In this document: positions 1 through 5,022 of the stretch, piece after piece
Numbering within the stretch: position 1 is the stretch's first letter
How the letters are laid out: each line of letters starts with the position of its first letter
Source of the DNA: an uncultured Planctomycetaceae bacterium
Lineage (GTDB): Bacteria > Planctomycetota > Planctomycetia > Pirellulales > Pirellulaceae
Assembly: GCA_903927685.1 (NCBI GenBank)
Contig: CAIYOB010001677.1
Coordinates: forward strand, 1-5,022
Direction: 5' to 3'
DNA: 5,022 bases
Translations under genes and position numbers: made by a program
Notes under the pieces: model-generated
Database searches by the model: none
The model's input: only the letters and a program-made list of their open reading frames with translations
Told to the model about the DNA's origin: nothing

Positions 1-1
1 G

Positions 2-610
2 GCCCCCCGGGACGCCAAGCCGCTGCTGGTGGTCTGCCGCGACGGCCGCGTGGCGGCGTTCGATCCCGAGGAGTTGCGCGAGTCCGCGCGGAAGCGGGCC
101 CAGTTCCTGTTGGCGCCGCTGCAGAAGAAGGCCGGTCCCGACGGGGAAATCGATTGCCAGAAATTCGTCGACCAGTTCAATAAATCGGCGGCGGTCGGCA
201 GCGCAGGGTATCGGGCGCGGTTGGCGGTCGAGAATTTCAACCTGGTCCTGATCTACGAGCCGCGCGGCACGGCGGGCGAGACGGCCAAGCAGGTGGTGAA
301 CAGCAATTCCGAATTGCGGCGAGTGCTCAAGCGGCTCGATCCGCAGGGGTTTTATGTCCGCTTCCTGGTCTGGAGCGACAGTTTTGGCGCCTACGTGGCG
401 GCTCGCACCGTGTGCGACGAGTTGAACGTCTTGGCGGGCTGGGAGCCCTACAACGCCGACTTTCAATGGAAGATCGGTTTAGGCATCGCGGTGAAGTGCG
501 CGGGCCAGCCCAAACCGCCGCCGGCACCGCCGCCCGCGAAGAAGGAGCCGACGCCGTCCGGCCCGCCGGCTCCGCCTCCGCCGCCGTTACCGAATGACGT
601 GGTGGATTAG
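2..610 (+). CDS. Unidentified protein with proline-rich C-terminal tail (5'-truncated)
   Basis: The reading frame is open from the left edge to TAG at 608-610, giving 202 visible residues. The true start is probably outside the window: a GTG at 29 could be read as a start, but it has no Shine-Dalgarno sequence and the residues before it (PRDAKPLLV) run smoothly into the same domain. The visible part has a beta-strand-like opening (PLLVVCRDGRVAAF, about 7-20), a mixed alpha/beta core including FNLVLIYEPRG (79-89) and GFYVRFLVWSDSFGAYVAA (116-134), then AGWEPY (145-150). A low-complexity tail from about 168 is rich in Pro and Ala and ends PLPNDVVD. No signal peptide or membrane segment is visible here; either could lie upstream. 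The core resembles, from memory, conserved planctomycete hypotheticals that end with a similar VRFLV...DSF...GWEP block, some near ExbB/TolQ-type genes. That link is unverified and no function is assigned. It probably shares a transcript with the PDZ gene 35 nt downstream. Confidence 0.72.
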   Translation, partial: APRDAKPLLVVCRDGRVAAFDPEELRESARKRAQFLLAPLQKKAGPDGEIDCQKFVDQFNKSAAVGSAGYRARLAVENFNLVLIYEPRGTAGETAKQVVNSNSELRRVLKRLDPQGFYVRFLVWSDSFGAYVAARTVCDELNVLAGWEPYNADFQWKIGLGIAVKCAGQPKPPPAPPPAKKEPTPSGPPAPPPPPLPNDVVD

Positions 611-620
611 AGACGCGAAG

Positions 621-635
621 TCCTTTGTCAAAGGA
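621..635 (+). promoter_or_regulatory. Small hairpin overlapping the ribosome binding site of the PDZ gene
   Basis: TCCTTT (621-626) and AAAGGA (630-635) are perfect reverse complements separated by GTC. The right arm covers the first five bases of the Shine-Dalgarno sequence AAGGAGG (631-637). Folding would therefore hide most of the ribosome binding site. A ribosome finishing the upstream gene at 608-610 would reach into or close to the left arm and could open it. The pairing is directly visible; a regulatory role is inference, since a 6-bp stem is short and only moderately stable. Confidence 0.4.
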
Positions 636-637
636 GG
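631..637 (+). promoter_or_regulatory. Strong Shine-Dalgarno site fixing the PDZ gene start
   Basis: AAGGAGG is a near-perfect anti-16S match lying 8 nt before ATG 646. It decides the start in favour of 646 over the in-frame TTG at 625, which lies upstream of the site itself. It is much the strongest ribosome binding site in the window; the other genes have weak or no recognisable sites. Confidence 0.85.
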
Positions 638-645
638 AAGAAACC

Positions 646-1293
646 ATGGATCGCAGAATGCTGAATTTCCTGTGCGTCGCGGCCCTGCTGGCGGCATGGT
701 TGACGACCTCGCCGGCAGTCGCGCAACGGTCGAGGCCGGGTGCGTCTGAGGGGGCGGACAGTGCCGAAACACCGCGGGCACGCGAGCGTCCTGACGCCGG
801 TCCCCAAGCTGCGCCGCGAGTCGCCCCGGGCCGGGAATCCCAAGAGGAATCCGAGGACGGCTGGCCGGGCGGCGCGACGGCGCCAGAGCGTTCCGCTGCC
901 CCGGGCCAGGCGCGCATCAACCCCGGGTTCCCGGCCTTCCCGCCGTTCCCGCCGCAAGCTCGCTGGTGGCTGGGTGTCTACGCATCCAACACGACCAGCG
1001 GCGTGCTGATCACGCGCGTCACCCCCGGCAGCCCCGCGGCGCGCGCCGGCCTGGAGCCGCGCGACCGCATCGTCACCGTGGAGGGCTTTCAGGTCGGCTA
1101 CCTGCATCGCCGCTTGTACGCGCTAGGGCCAGAACTGCAGCTGCGGGCCGATCCCAACGGTCAAGTCCGGTTGCTGGTCCAGAATTGGCGCAACGGCGAG
1201 TTGGCCAACATGGACGTCCGCTTGGCTCCGTCCCGCCAGCGCATGCCCGACCAGCCGCGCAGCCGGATCGACGAGGACTTGTTGCCGCAGTAG
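646..1293 (+). CDS. Exported single-PDZ-domain protein
   Basis: This encodes 215 residues. The N-terminus is a clear Sec-type signal peptide: basic MDRR, a hydrophobic stretch at about 6-20, and a likely cleavage after Ala-Val-Ala at about residue 26. Mature protein would be in the periplasm or attached outside the cytoplasm. Residues 27-105 form a disordered, charged, Pro/Ala/Arg-rich linker ending in PAFPPFPPQ. The PDZ domain spans about 107-195: WWLGVYA start, GVLITRV strand (119-125), then the typical PGSPAARAGLEPRDRIVTVEG signature (127-147), and a final LLVQNWRNGEL strand pair (176-186). PDZ domains bind C-terminal or internal peptides. No protease, kinase or transmembrane domain accompanies it, so it is not an HtrA/DegP- or CtpA-type protease and may be an adaptor or substrate-binding protein. 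The start is set by the strong ribosome binding site at 631-637. The stop codon TAG overlaps the edge of the downstream repeat element. The family call is firm; the specific function is unknown. Confidence 0.88.
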   Translation: MDRRMLNFLCVAALLAAWLTTSPAVAQRSRPGASEGADSAETPRARERPDAGPQAAPRVAPGRESQEESEDGWPGGATAPERSAAPGQARINPGFPAFPPFPPQARWWLGVYASNTTSGVLITRVTPGSPAARAGLEPRDRIVTVEGFQVGYLHRRLYALGPELQLRADPNGQVRLLVQNWRNGELANMDVRLAPSRQRMPDQPRSRIDEDLLPQ

Positions 1294-1312
1294 CGAGCCC
1301 ACAGGATTCCGG

Positions 1313-1390
1313 GGGTGGCTGTGGTCGAGTGCAGCGAGCCCACAGTCTGCGGGGATTCCGGGGGCTCGCTGCGCTCGACCCCGGCCACCC
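1313..1390 (+). repeat. 29-nt inverted repeat with 20-nt loop
   Basis: The left arm (1313-1341) matches the reverse complement of the right arm (1362-1390) at 26 of 29 positions. Two of the three differences become G-U wobble pairs in the + strand RNA, leaving one true mismatch (U-C). The PDZ gene transcript could therefore form a very stable stem just beyond its stop codon. It may act as a transcript-end or 3'-stabilising structure. It lacks the U-tract expected of a standard intrinsic terminator, so it is not called one. The left stretch 1292-1300 also complements 1362-1370, giving a competing pairing. Confidence 0.8.
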
Positions 1391-1410
1391 GTGTCCGCCA
1401 CCCGTGTCCG
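1385..1410. repeat. Perfect 13-bp tandem duplication
   Basis: CCACCCGTGTCCG occurs at 1385-1397 and again immediately at 1398-1410 without any difference. The first copy starts within the right arm of the inverted repeat and straddles its outer end. This suggests slippage or a duplicated insertion edge at the boundary of the element. Confidence 0.85.
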
Positions 1411-1544
1411 CCCGCTCGCCCCCGCGGCTGCAATCTGCTAAACTGCTGGGTTTGACGGGACGGCGGGCGGTGAACGGACGGCGACGCACACGCCAGGCAG
1501 CTGTCCTCCGAGTCTGGAACTTCAGCCCAAAGTGAGACCGAGTC
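1411..1544 (+). promoter_or_regulatory. Leader region of the TPR-like gene, with a weak candidate -10 box
   Basis: This is the non-repetitive half of the gap. TGCTAAACT at about 1436-1444 resembles an extended -10 element (TG-n followed by TAAACT, four of six matches to TATAAT) in the most AT-rich part of the gap. No good -35 box sits 17 nt upstream. TTGACG at 1452-1457 resembles a -35 box but has no AT-rich -10 at the right distance. If the TAAACT box is real, the leader would be roughly 95 nt. A promoter somewhere here is expected because a new transcription unit seems to start; the exact site is a guess. Confidence 0.25.
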
Positions 1545-3701
1545 ATGGCCTTGGACGTGTATCAACCCTGCCTGGGCGGGATGCCCAAGAAGATCAAATA
1601 CTGCGCTTGTGCGAAGGACCTTTTGGGGGATTTGAACAAGATCGTTGATGCCCTCCAGGGCGGCCAGCGGGCCGGGGCTCTGAGTCTGCTGAACCGGCAA
1701 TTGGAGCAGAAGGGCAGCCGCGCCTGCCTGTTGACACTCAAGGGCATGACCCAGTTGCAGATGGGCGACCAGGAAGGGGTGGCCAAGACGGCGGACGAGT
1801 TCTTTCAGGCCCATCCCGATAACCCGGTGGCCTGTGCGTTATCCGCGATCGCAGCCGCGATGGCTCAGGACCGTGACTTGGCCATCGAGCGGCTGCAGCG
1901 CGCCTTGGCGGACGAATCGCCGGAGATGCACGAAGTCGTGTACGAGGCGATCGGGGCCGTCTCGCAGCTGCTGGTCCAGACCGGCGACATCCCGGCCGCC
2001 CGTGCCCATCTGCTCCGCATGCTGGACTTGGCGCCCGAATCGGACCGGGGACCGCGAGAACTCTTGATGCAAATTGACGGCAGCCCCAATGTACCGATTC
2101 TGCTCAAGCAGGATTGGGATCTGGCTCTGCCGCCGGAGGACGCTCTCTGGAAGCCTGCTTTCGATGCGGCCTTGCCGTTTGTGGCACGTTGTGCCTGGTC
2201 GGAAGCCCTGCAGCGTTTTCAGGCTCTGGCCGAGGAACTGCCGAACGAGCCCAGTGTCTGGAGAAACGTGGCCATCATGGCCGGCAATCTGGCTCGCGAC
2301 GAGGTGGCTGCGGAAGCGTGGCACCGGTATGCGGCGTTGCCAGGCGTGGACCAGGAAGAAGCCGTCGATGCCGAGGCTTTGGCTCAACTGCTGTCCGAGC
2401 ACGAGCACCCGGTCGTCCCCGAAGTCGCTCAGACGTACACCGTGCTCGACTCGGAACGCGTCCTGGAGCGATTGCTGTCCGAGCGGCACGTGGACCGCAT
2501 AGCCGCCGACCTGTCGAAGATGGGCAACGAGGAATCGCCGCCCCCCAAGGCGGCCTTTTGGCTGCTGGACCGCGCCTTGCCCCGCAGCGGCGAGGGCCTG
2601 ACGTTCGACCAGGTGCCCACCATCCTGGGCGAGATGTATCTGTTCGGCCGCGAGACCAATCGGGAGGCCCGGCTGGAATTCGTCACGACGAAGACACCCG
2701 ATATCGAGGCCAAACAGGATCGCGTCCGGCAGCTGCTGGCCGAATACGGCGGCGAAATCCAGAACGAGCAGACGATTCGGGAAGTCCCCGCCTCGGCGGC
2801 CGCGCTGACCTGGCGGTGGCGGCTGCCCAACGAGACGCCGGCCGAGCAACGGAGTCAGTTGGTCGAGCAGAAACGCCGCGACATCAATCTGAACGTCTGG
2901 CCGGATACGCCGCTGCCGGAACTGGATGGGAAGCGACCGGCGGAGGTCGCCGCTGATCCGCAGTACCGGATCCGACTGCTGGCGGCGATCCTCAAGCTGG
3001 AACTGGCGGGCGAGCAGGGCAAGTTCGATTTCGACTTCAACGAGCTGCGGGCCAAGCTTGGCCTGCCCCTGCGCACGGACATTGAGCTGACGGAGTTGGA
3101 CTACAGCCGGGTGTTGCTGACGCGGATGCACCTGCTGCCCGCGGAGCAACTGCCCGACGAGATGCTGGGCGGGATCTACGCGGTGGCGGTCATGTATCAG
3201 TTGCCGCGAGCGAGCCGGCGGCTCGGCCTGGAAGTCCTCCGCCGGCCGGGGTTGAAAGCGGTGCTCAGCCGGGCCGAAGTCTGCCATTCGCTGTTTGCGC
3301 AAGCCAAGACGCTCGACGAAGCCCTGGATTGGCTGCTGAAGGCCCAACGCGAGGCGGTCGAGGCCAAGCAGTCGCCCGCTCGGCTGCTGCTGGAGGAACT
3401 TGAGTTGCGGCGCATGCGCGGCGAGCCGGACGAATGCCGGCGCGTGCTGCAACAGTTGCAGTCGCGGCATGGCTCGGAGCCCGGCGTGGCGCAAGCGATC
3501 TACGCCTGGCTGAGAAACATCGGGGCGATCACGCCCGACGGCAGGATGGCCGTCCGGCCGGACCTGGCTGCCCAGCAGGCCGCCGGGGTCACTGCGGGGC
3601 CGGAGGCCGCGCCGCCGGGCGGGCTGTGGACCCCGGGCCAGGCGGCCGCGCCGCCGGCGGGCGAAGCGAAGCCAAGCATCTGGGTGCCCGGCATGGATTA
3701 A
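1545..3701 (+). CDS. TPR-like helical-repeat protein with degenerate SEC-C-type N-terminus
   Basis: This encodes 718 residues and has no signal peptide or membrane segment, so it is probably cytoplasmic. The N-terminus holds C9, C20 and C22 in a context (PC.GG..KKIKYC.C) that recalls the SEC-C zinc motif CPCGSGKKYKKCC, but the second Cys is Gly and the last is displaced by one. Helical TPR-like pairs follow at about 36-90, 93-124 and 133-164 (TGDIPAARAHLLRMLDLAPES), and again at about 213-264. The middle (about 300-430) is less repetitive. Residues 452-487 (WPDTPLPELDGKRPAEVA...RIRLLAAILKLE) match, from memory, a W..TP.P.LDG.TP.EAA pattern seen in some SEC-C and MbcA/ParS-like proteins. More helical repeats occupy about 540-660. 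A Pro/Ala/Gly-rich tail ends with LWTPG (694-698) and IWVPGMD (712-718). The start at 1545 is chosen because it precedes the Cys motif directly; its ribosome binding site is weak. TPR proteins usually mediate protein contacts; the partner is unknown. Confidence 0.85.
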   Translation: MALDVYQPCLGGMPKKIKYCACAKDLLGDLNKIVDALQGGQRAGALSLLNRQLEQKGSRACLLTLKGMTQLQMGDQEGVAKTADEFFQAHPDNPVACALSAIAAAMAQDRDLAIERLQRALADESPEMHEVVYEAIGAVSQLLVQTGDIPAARAHLLRMLDLAPESDRGPRELLMQIDGSPNVPILLKQDWDLALPPEDALWKPAFDAALPFVARCAWSEALQRFQALAEELPNEPSVWRNVAIMAGNLARDEVAAEAWHRYAALPGVDQEEAVDAEALAQLLSEHEHPVVPEVAQTYTVLDSERVLERLLSERHVDRIAADLSKMGNEESPPPKAAFWLLDRALPRSGEGLTFDQVPTILGEMYLFGRETNREARLEFVTTKTPDIEAKQDRVRQLLAEYGGEIQNEQTIREVPASAAALTWRWRLPNETPAEQRSQLVEQKRRDINLNVWPDTPLPELDGKRPAEVAADPQYRIRLLAAILKLELAGEQGKFDFDFNELRAKLGLPLRTDIELTELDYSRVLLTRMHLLPAEQLPDEMLGGIYAVAVMYQLPRASRRLGLEVLRRPGLKAVLSRAEVCHSLFAQAKTLDEALDWLLKAQREAVEAKQSPARLLLEELELRRMRGEPDECRRVLQQLQSRHGSEPGVAQAIYAWLRNIGAITPDGRMAVRPDLAAQQAAGVTAGPEAAPPGGLWTPGQAAAPPAGEAKPSIWVPGMD

Positions 3702-3709
3702 CCGCTGCC

Positions 3710-4846
3710 ATGTCTGCGATCGCCCTGTCCACCGCCGAAACCGATCGCCGCTGGATGGCCCGCGCCCTGGAACTGGCCGTGCGCGGTCAGGGGGCCGTCG
3801 AGCCCAATCCGCTGGTCGGCTGTGTGCTTGCCCGGGGCGATCAGTGCCTCGGCGAAGGCTGGCACATGCGGTACGGCGGACCGCATGCAGAGATCGAGGC
3901 CCTGCGGGCTGCCGGTCCGGCGGTGGGCGGAGCGACGCTGTACGTGACGCTCGAACCCTGCTGCCATCACGGCAAGACGCCGCCGTGCACCGAGGCGGTG
4001 ATCCGAGCCGGCGTTGGCCGGGTGGTCGTTGCTCAGGCGGATCCGTTTCCCCAGGTATCCGGGCGCGGCTTGGCCCAGTTGCGTGCCGCGGGGATCCGCG
4101 TGGACGTGGGCTTGCTGGAGTCCGAAGCGCGAGCCCTGAACGCGCCCTACCTCAAGCTCTTACGCACGGGGCGCCCCTGGATCCTGGCCAAGTGGGCCAT
4201 GACGCTGGACGGCAAGATTGCGACGCGGACCGGGCACAGTCGCTGGATCTCCAATCCCGCGTCGCGGGCGATCGTGCAACAGATCCGGGGACGCGTGGAC
4301 GCGATCGTGGTCGGTCGCCGGACGGCCGAGCTGGACGACCCCCTGCTGCTCGCGCGGCCCCCGGGCCCACGCTTGGCGACTCGCATTGTGGTGGACAGCC
4401 GGGCGAGTTTGTCCCCGGCCAGCCAACTGGTTTGCACCGCGGGCCAAGCCCCGGTCCTGATCGCCGCGGGACCGCAGGCAGCGGCCCCAACCGTCCAACG
4501 TTTGCGGGACGCTGGCTGCGAAGTTTGGACGAGTCCCGCCGAGGACGCCAATCAGCGACTGCACGAGTTGCTGGACGAGTTGGGCCGACGCCGGATGACC
4601 AACGTCCTGGTCGAAGGCGGCGGGCAGGTCCTAGGCAGTCTGCTCGACGCCGGCGAGATCGACGAAGTCCACGTGTTCATCGCCCCAAAGCTGGTTGGCG
4701 GCCGAGACGCGCCGAACCCGCTGGGCGGACGTGGAGTCGAGGAGATGACCCAGGCGTGGAACTTGACCATGCCGGCTGTCGAGCCACTGGACGGCGATGT
4801 CTACGTGCACGGCCGCCTGCGGCCGACGAGTTCTGACGGCAGTTGA
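3710..4846 (+). CDS. ribD: Bifunctional riboflavin biosynthesis deaminase/reductase RibD
   Basis: RibD converts 2,5-diamino-6-(5-phosphoribosylamino)pyrimidin-4-one to 5-amino-6-(5-phosphoribitylamino)uracil, by zinc-dependent deamination (EC 3.5.4.26) then NADPH-dependent reduction of the ribose (EC 1.1.1.193). It acts in the cytoplasm. The 378-residue length is normal. The N-terminal deaminase domain (about 11-145) shows PNPLVGCV (32-39), HAE (59-61) and PCCHHGKTPPC (83-93). H59, C84 and C93 are the expected zinc ligands and E61 the catalytic acid. The reductase domain (about 155-372) shows LAKWAMTLDGKIAT (159-172), SRWIS (177-181), ELDDPLLLAR (207-216) and VEGGG (301-305). ATG 3710 is chosen because it gives the usual short lead before the first helix (RRWMARALELA); the frame is open further upstream but overlaps the preceding gene. 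It lies 8 nt after that gene and has no clear Shine-Dalgarno, so translational coupling is likely. F113 replaces the usual Asn of the DPNP motif. No other rib gene or FMN riboswitch is seen. Confidence 0.97.
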   Translation: MSAIALSTAETDRRWMARALELAVRGQGAVEPNPLVGCVLARGDQCLGEGWHMRYGGPHAEIEALRAAGPAVGGATLYVTLEPCCHHGKTPPCTEAVIRAGVGRVVVAQADPFPQVSGRGLAQLRAAGIRVDVGLLESEARALNAPYLKLLRTGRPWILAKWAMTLDGKIATRTGHSRWISNPASRAIVQQIRGRVDAIVVGRRTAELDDPLLLARPPGPRLATRIVVDSRASLSPASQLVCTAGQAPVLIAAGPQAAAPTVQRLRDAGCEVWTSPAEDANQRLHELLDELGRRRMTNVLVEGGGQVLGSLLDAGEIDEVHVFIAPKLVGGRDAPNPLGGRGVEEMTQAWNLTMPAVEPLDGDVYVHGRLRPTSSDGS

Positions 4847-4858
4847 GAAAGCAAGCCA

Positions 4859-5022
4859 ATGACCGCACTGTGGTGGACTCTGGGCAGTCTGTTGCTCGTC
4901 GCCGTGTCGCTCGGCGTGGCCTGGGGCCTGCGCTCGCACCGCGGGCGCTCGCGCTATCAGCTGGAGCAGGCCCGGCAGCTGTTCCGGCGGCGGCGCGAGG
5001 TGTTGGAACTGCACTTCCTCAA
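4859..5022 (+). CDS. Single-pass membrane protein, N-terminal fragment (3'-truncated)
   Basis: ATG 4859 opens a frame that runs to the right edge (54 visible residues), too short and incomplete to be identified. It begins MTALWW, then one hydrophobic segment at about 4-24 (LWWTLGSLLLVAVSLGVAWGL). A strongly basic stretch follows (RSHRGRSR, 25-32) and then an amphipathic, Arg-rich helix (YQLEQARQLFRRRREVLELHFL). The positive charges after the membrane segment suggest that the rest of the protein faces the cytoplasm. No signal-peptidase site is obvious, so it is more likely a membrane anchor than a cleaved signal. It starts 12 nt after ribD ends, with only a weak purine-rich stretch (GAGAAAG) before it, so it probably shares the ribD transcript. 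Similar membrane-anchored hypotheticals with an RRRE.LE helix occur, as I recall, in planctomycetes; this is unverified. Confidence 0.7.
   Translation, partial: MTALWWTLGSLLLVAVSLGVAWGLRSHRGRSRYQLEQARQLFRRRREVLELHFL

Larger units (their letters stand above)
1292..1410. repeat. Composite intergenic repeat element (MITE/REP-like)
   Basis: This GC-rich block begins inside the stop codon of the PDZ gene. AGCGAGCCCACAG occurs at 1292-1304 and 1333-1345, and GGATTCCGGGGG at 1304-1315 and 1353-1364. A long inverted repeat (1313-1390) and a 13-bp tandem duplication (1385-1410) complete it. No coding frame with plausible content or start signal runs through it. The design looks like a small non-autonomous repeat rather than ordinary intergenic DNA. 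I recall closely similar GGTCGAGCGCAGCGAGCCC strings dispersed in planctomycete genomes, but copy number cannot be shown from one window. Confidence 0.6.

Noticed and set aside
625..645. TTG at 625 as the start of the PDZ gene
   Set aside because: The strong Shine-Dalgarno sequence at 631-637 lies downstream of this codon and is correctly spaced for ATG 646, which also begins a clean signal peptide.
1313..1390. Inverted repeat as a standard intrinsic terminator
   Set aside because: There is no U-rich run after the right arm; the following bases are GTGTCCGCCACCC. It may affect transcript ends, but the canonical signature is absent.
1294..1410. CRISPR array
   Set aside because: The direct repeats are short (12-13 bp), occur only twice each and are interleaved with an inverted repeat. 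There are no regularly spaced repeats of CRISPR length and no cas genes.
966..1535. Open frame crossing from the PDZ gene through the repeat element
   Set aside because: It overlaps the PDZ domain out of frame and continues through the inverted repeat. The translation is Arg/Ala/Pro-rich low complexity with no start signal or domain.
1839..3494. Long open frame of 551 codons on the - strand
   Set aside because: It lies wholly antisense to the 718-residue TPR-like gene. Its translation is rich in Gln, Arg and Leu with no recognisable domain, as expected from the complement of a high-GC gene with many CTG/CAG codons. The + strand frame has coherent helical repeats and motifs.
1545..3701. The TPR-like protein as part of a defence or toxin-antitoxin system
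   Set aside because: The MbcA/ParS-like stretch is short, and no toxin, nuclease, NTPase or other effector gene is visible nearby. Nothing supports more than a structural resemblance.
3434..3709. Upstream extension of the ribD frame by 92 codons
   Set aside because: The extension overlaps the 3' end of the TPR-like gene and reads as low-complexity Ala/Gly/Arg. RibD proteins normally begin just before the first helix, which fits ATG 3710.

Overview
This window is a GC-rich, densely coded bacterial segment with every recognisable gene on the + strand. Its style points to Planctomycetota, probably the Pirellulales. The indications are a secreted PDZ protein whose core begins WWLGVY, a TPR-like protein opening with a degenerate SEC-C-type cysteine motif, a proline-rich-tailed lineage-type hypothetical, and a G+C-rich inverted repeat of a type I associate with planctomycete intergenic DNA. 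This placement rests on sequence style and recalled families, not on a search. Only ribD is a universally recognisable enzyme gene.

Layout, left to right. (1) 2-610: the 3' part of an unidentified gene that runs in from the left edge and ends in a proline-rich tail. (2) 646-1293: an exported single-PDZ-domain protein, 35 nt downstream of gene 1. It has a strong Shine-Dalgarno site that lies inside a small perfect hairpin, which suggests translational coupling to gene 1. (3) 1294-1544: the only sizeable non-coding gap (251 nt). Its first half is a compact repeat element with 29-nt inverted arms, direct repeats and a perfect 13-bp tandem duplication; its second half may hold the promoter of the next gene. 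(4) 1545-3701: a 718-residue helical-repeat (TPR-like) protein with an odd N-terminal cysteine cluster, an internal LDGKRPAEVA-type motif and a duplicated W-x-P-G motif at its C-terminus. (5) 3710-4846: ribD, the bifunctional riboflavin-pathway deaminase/reductase, only 8 nt after gene 4. (6) 4859-5022: the start of a single-pass membrane protein cut by the right edge.

Genes 1 and 2 look like one transcription unit, and genes 4, 5 and 6 like another, with the repeat element between them. RibD carries out two consecutive steps of riboflavin synthesis in the cytoplasm. No other rib gene is visible, so the neighbours do not explain its placement. No RNA genes, CRISPR arrays, transposase genes, phage genes or recognisable defence system were found. 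The points most worth a second look are the repeat element, the hairpin over the PDZ gene's ribosome binding site, and the unusual architecture of the 718-residue protein.
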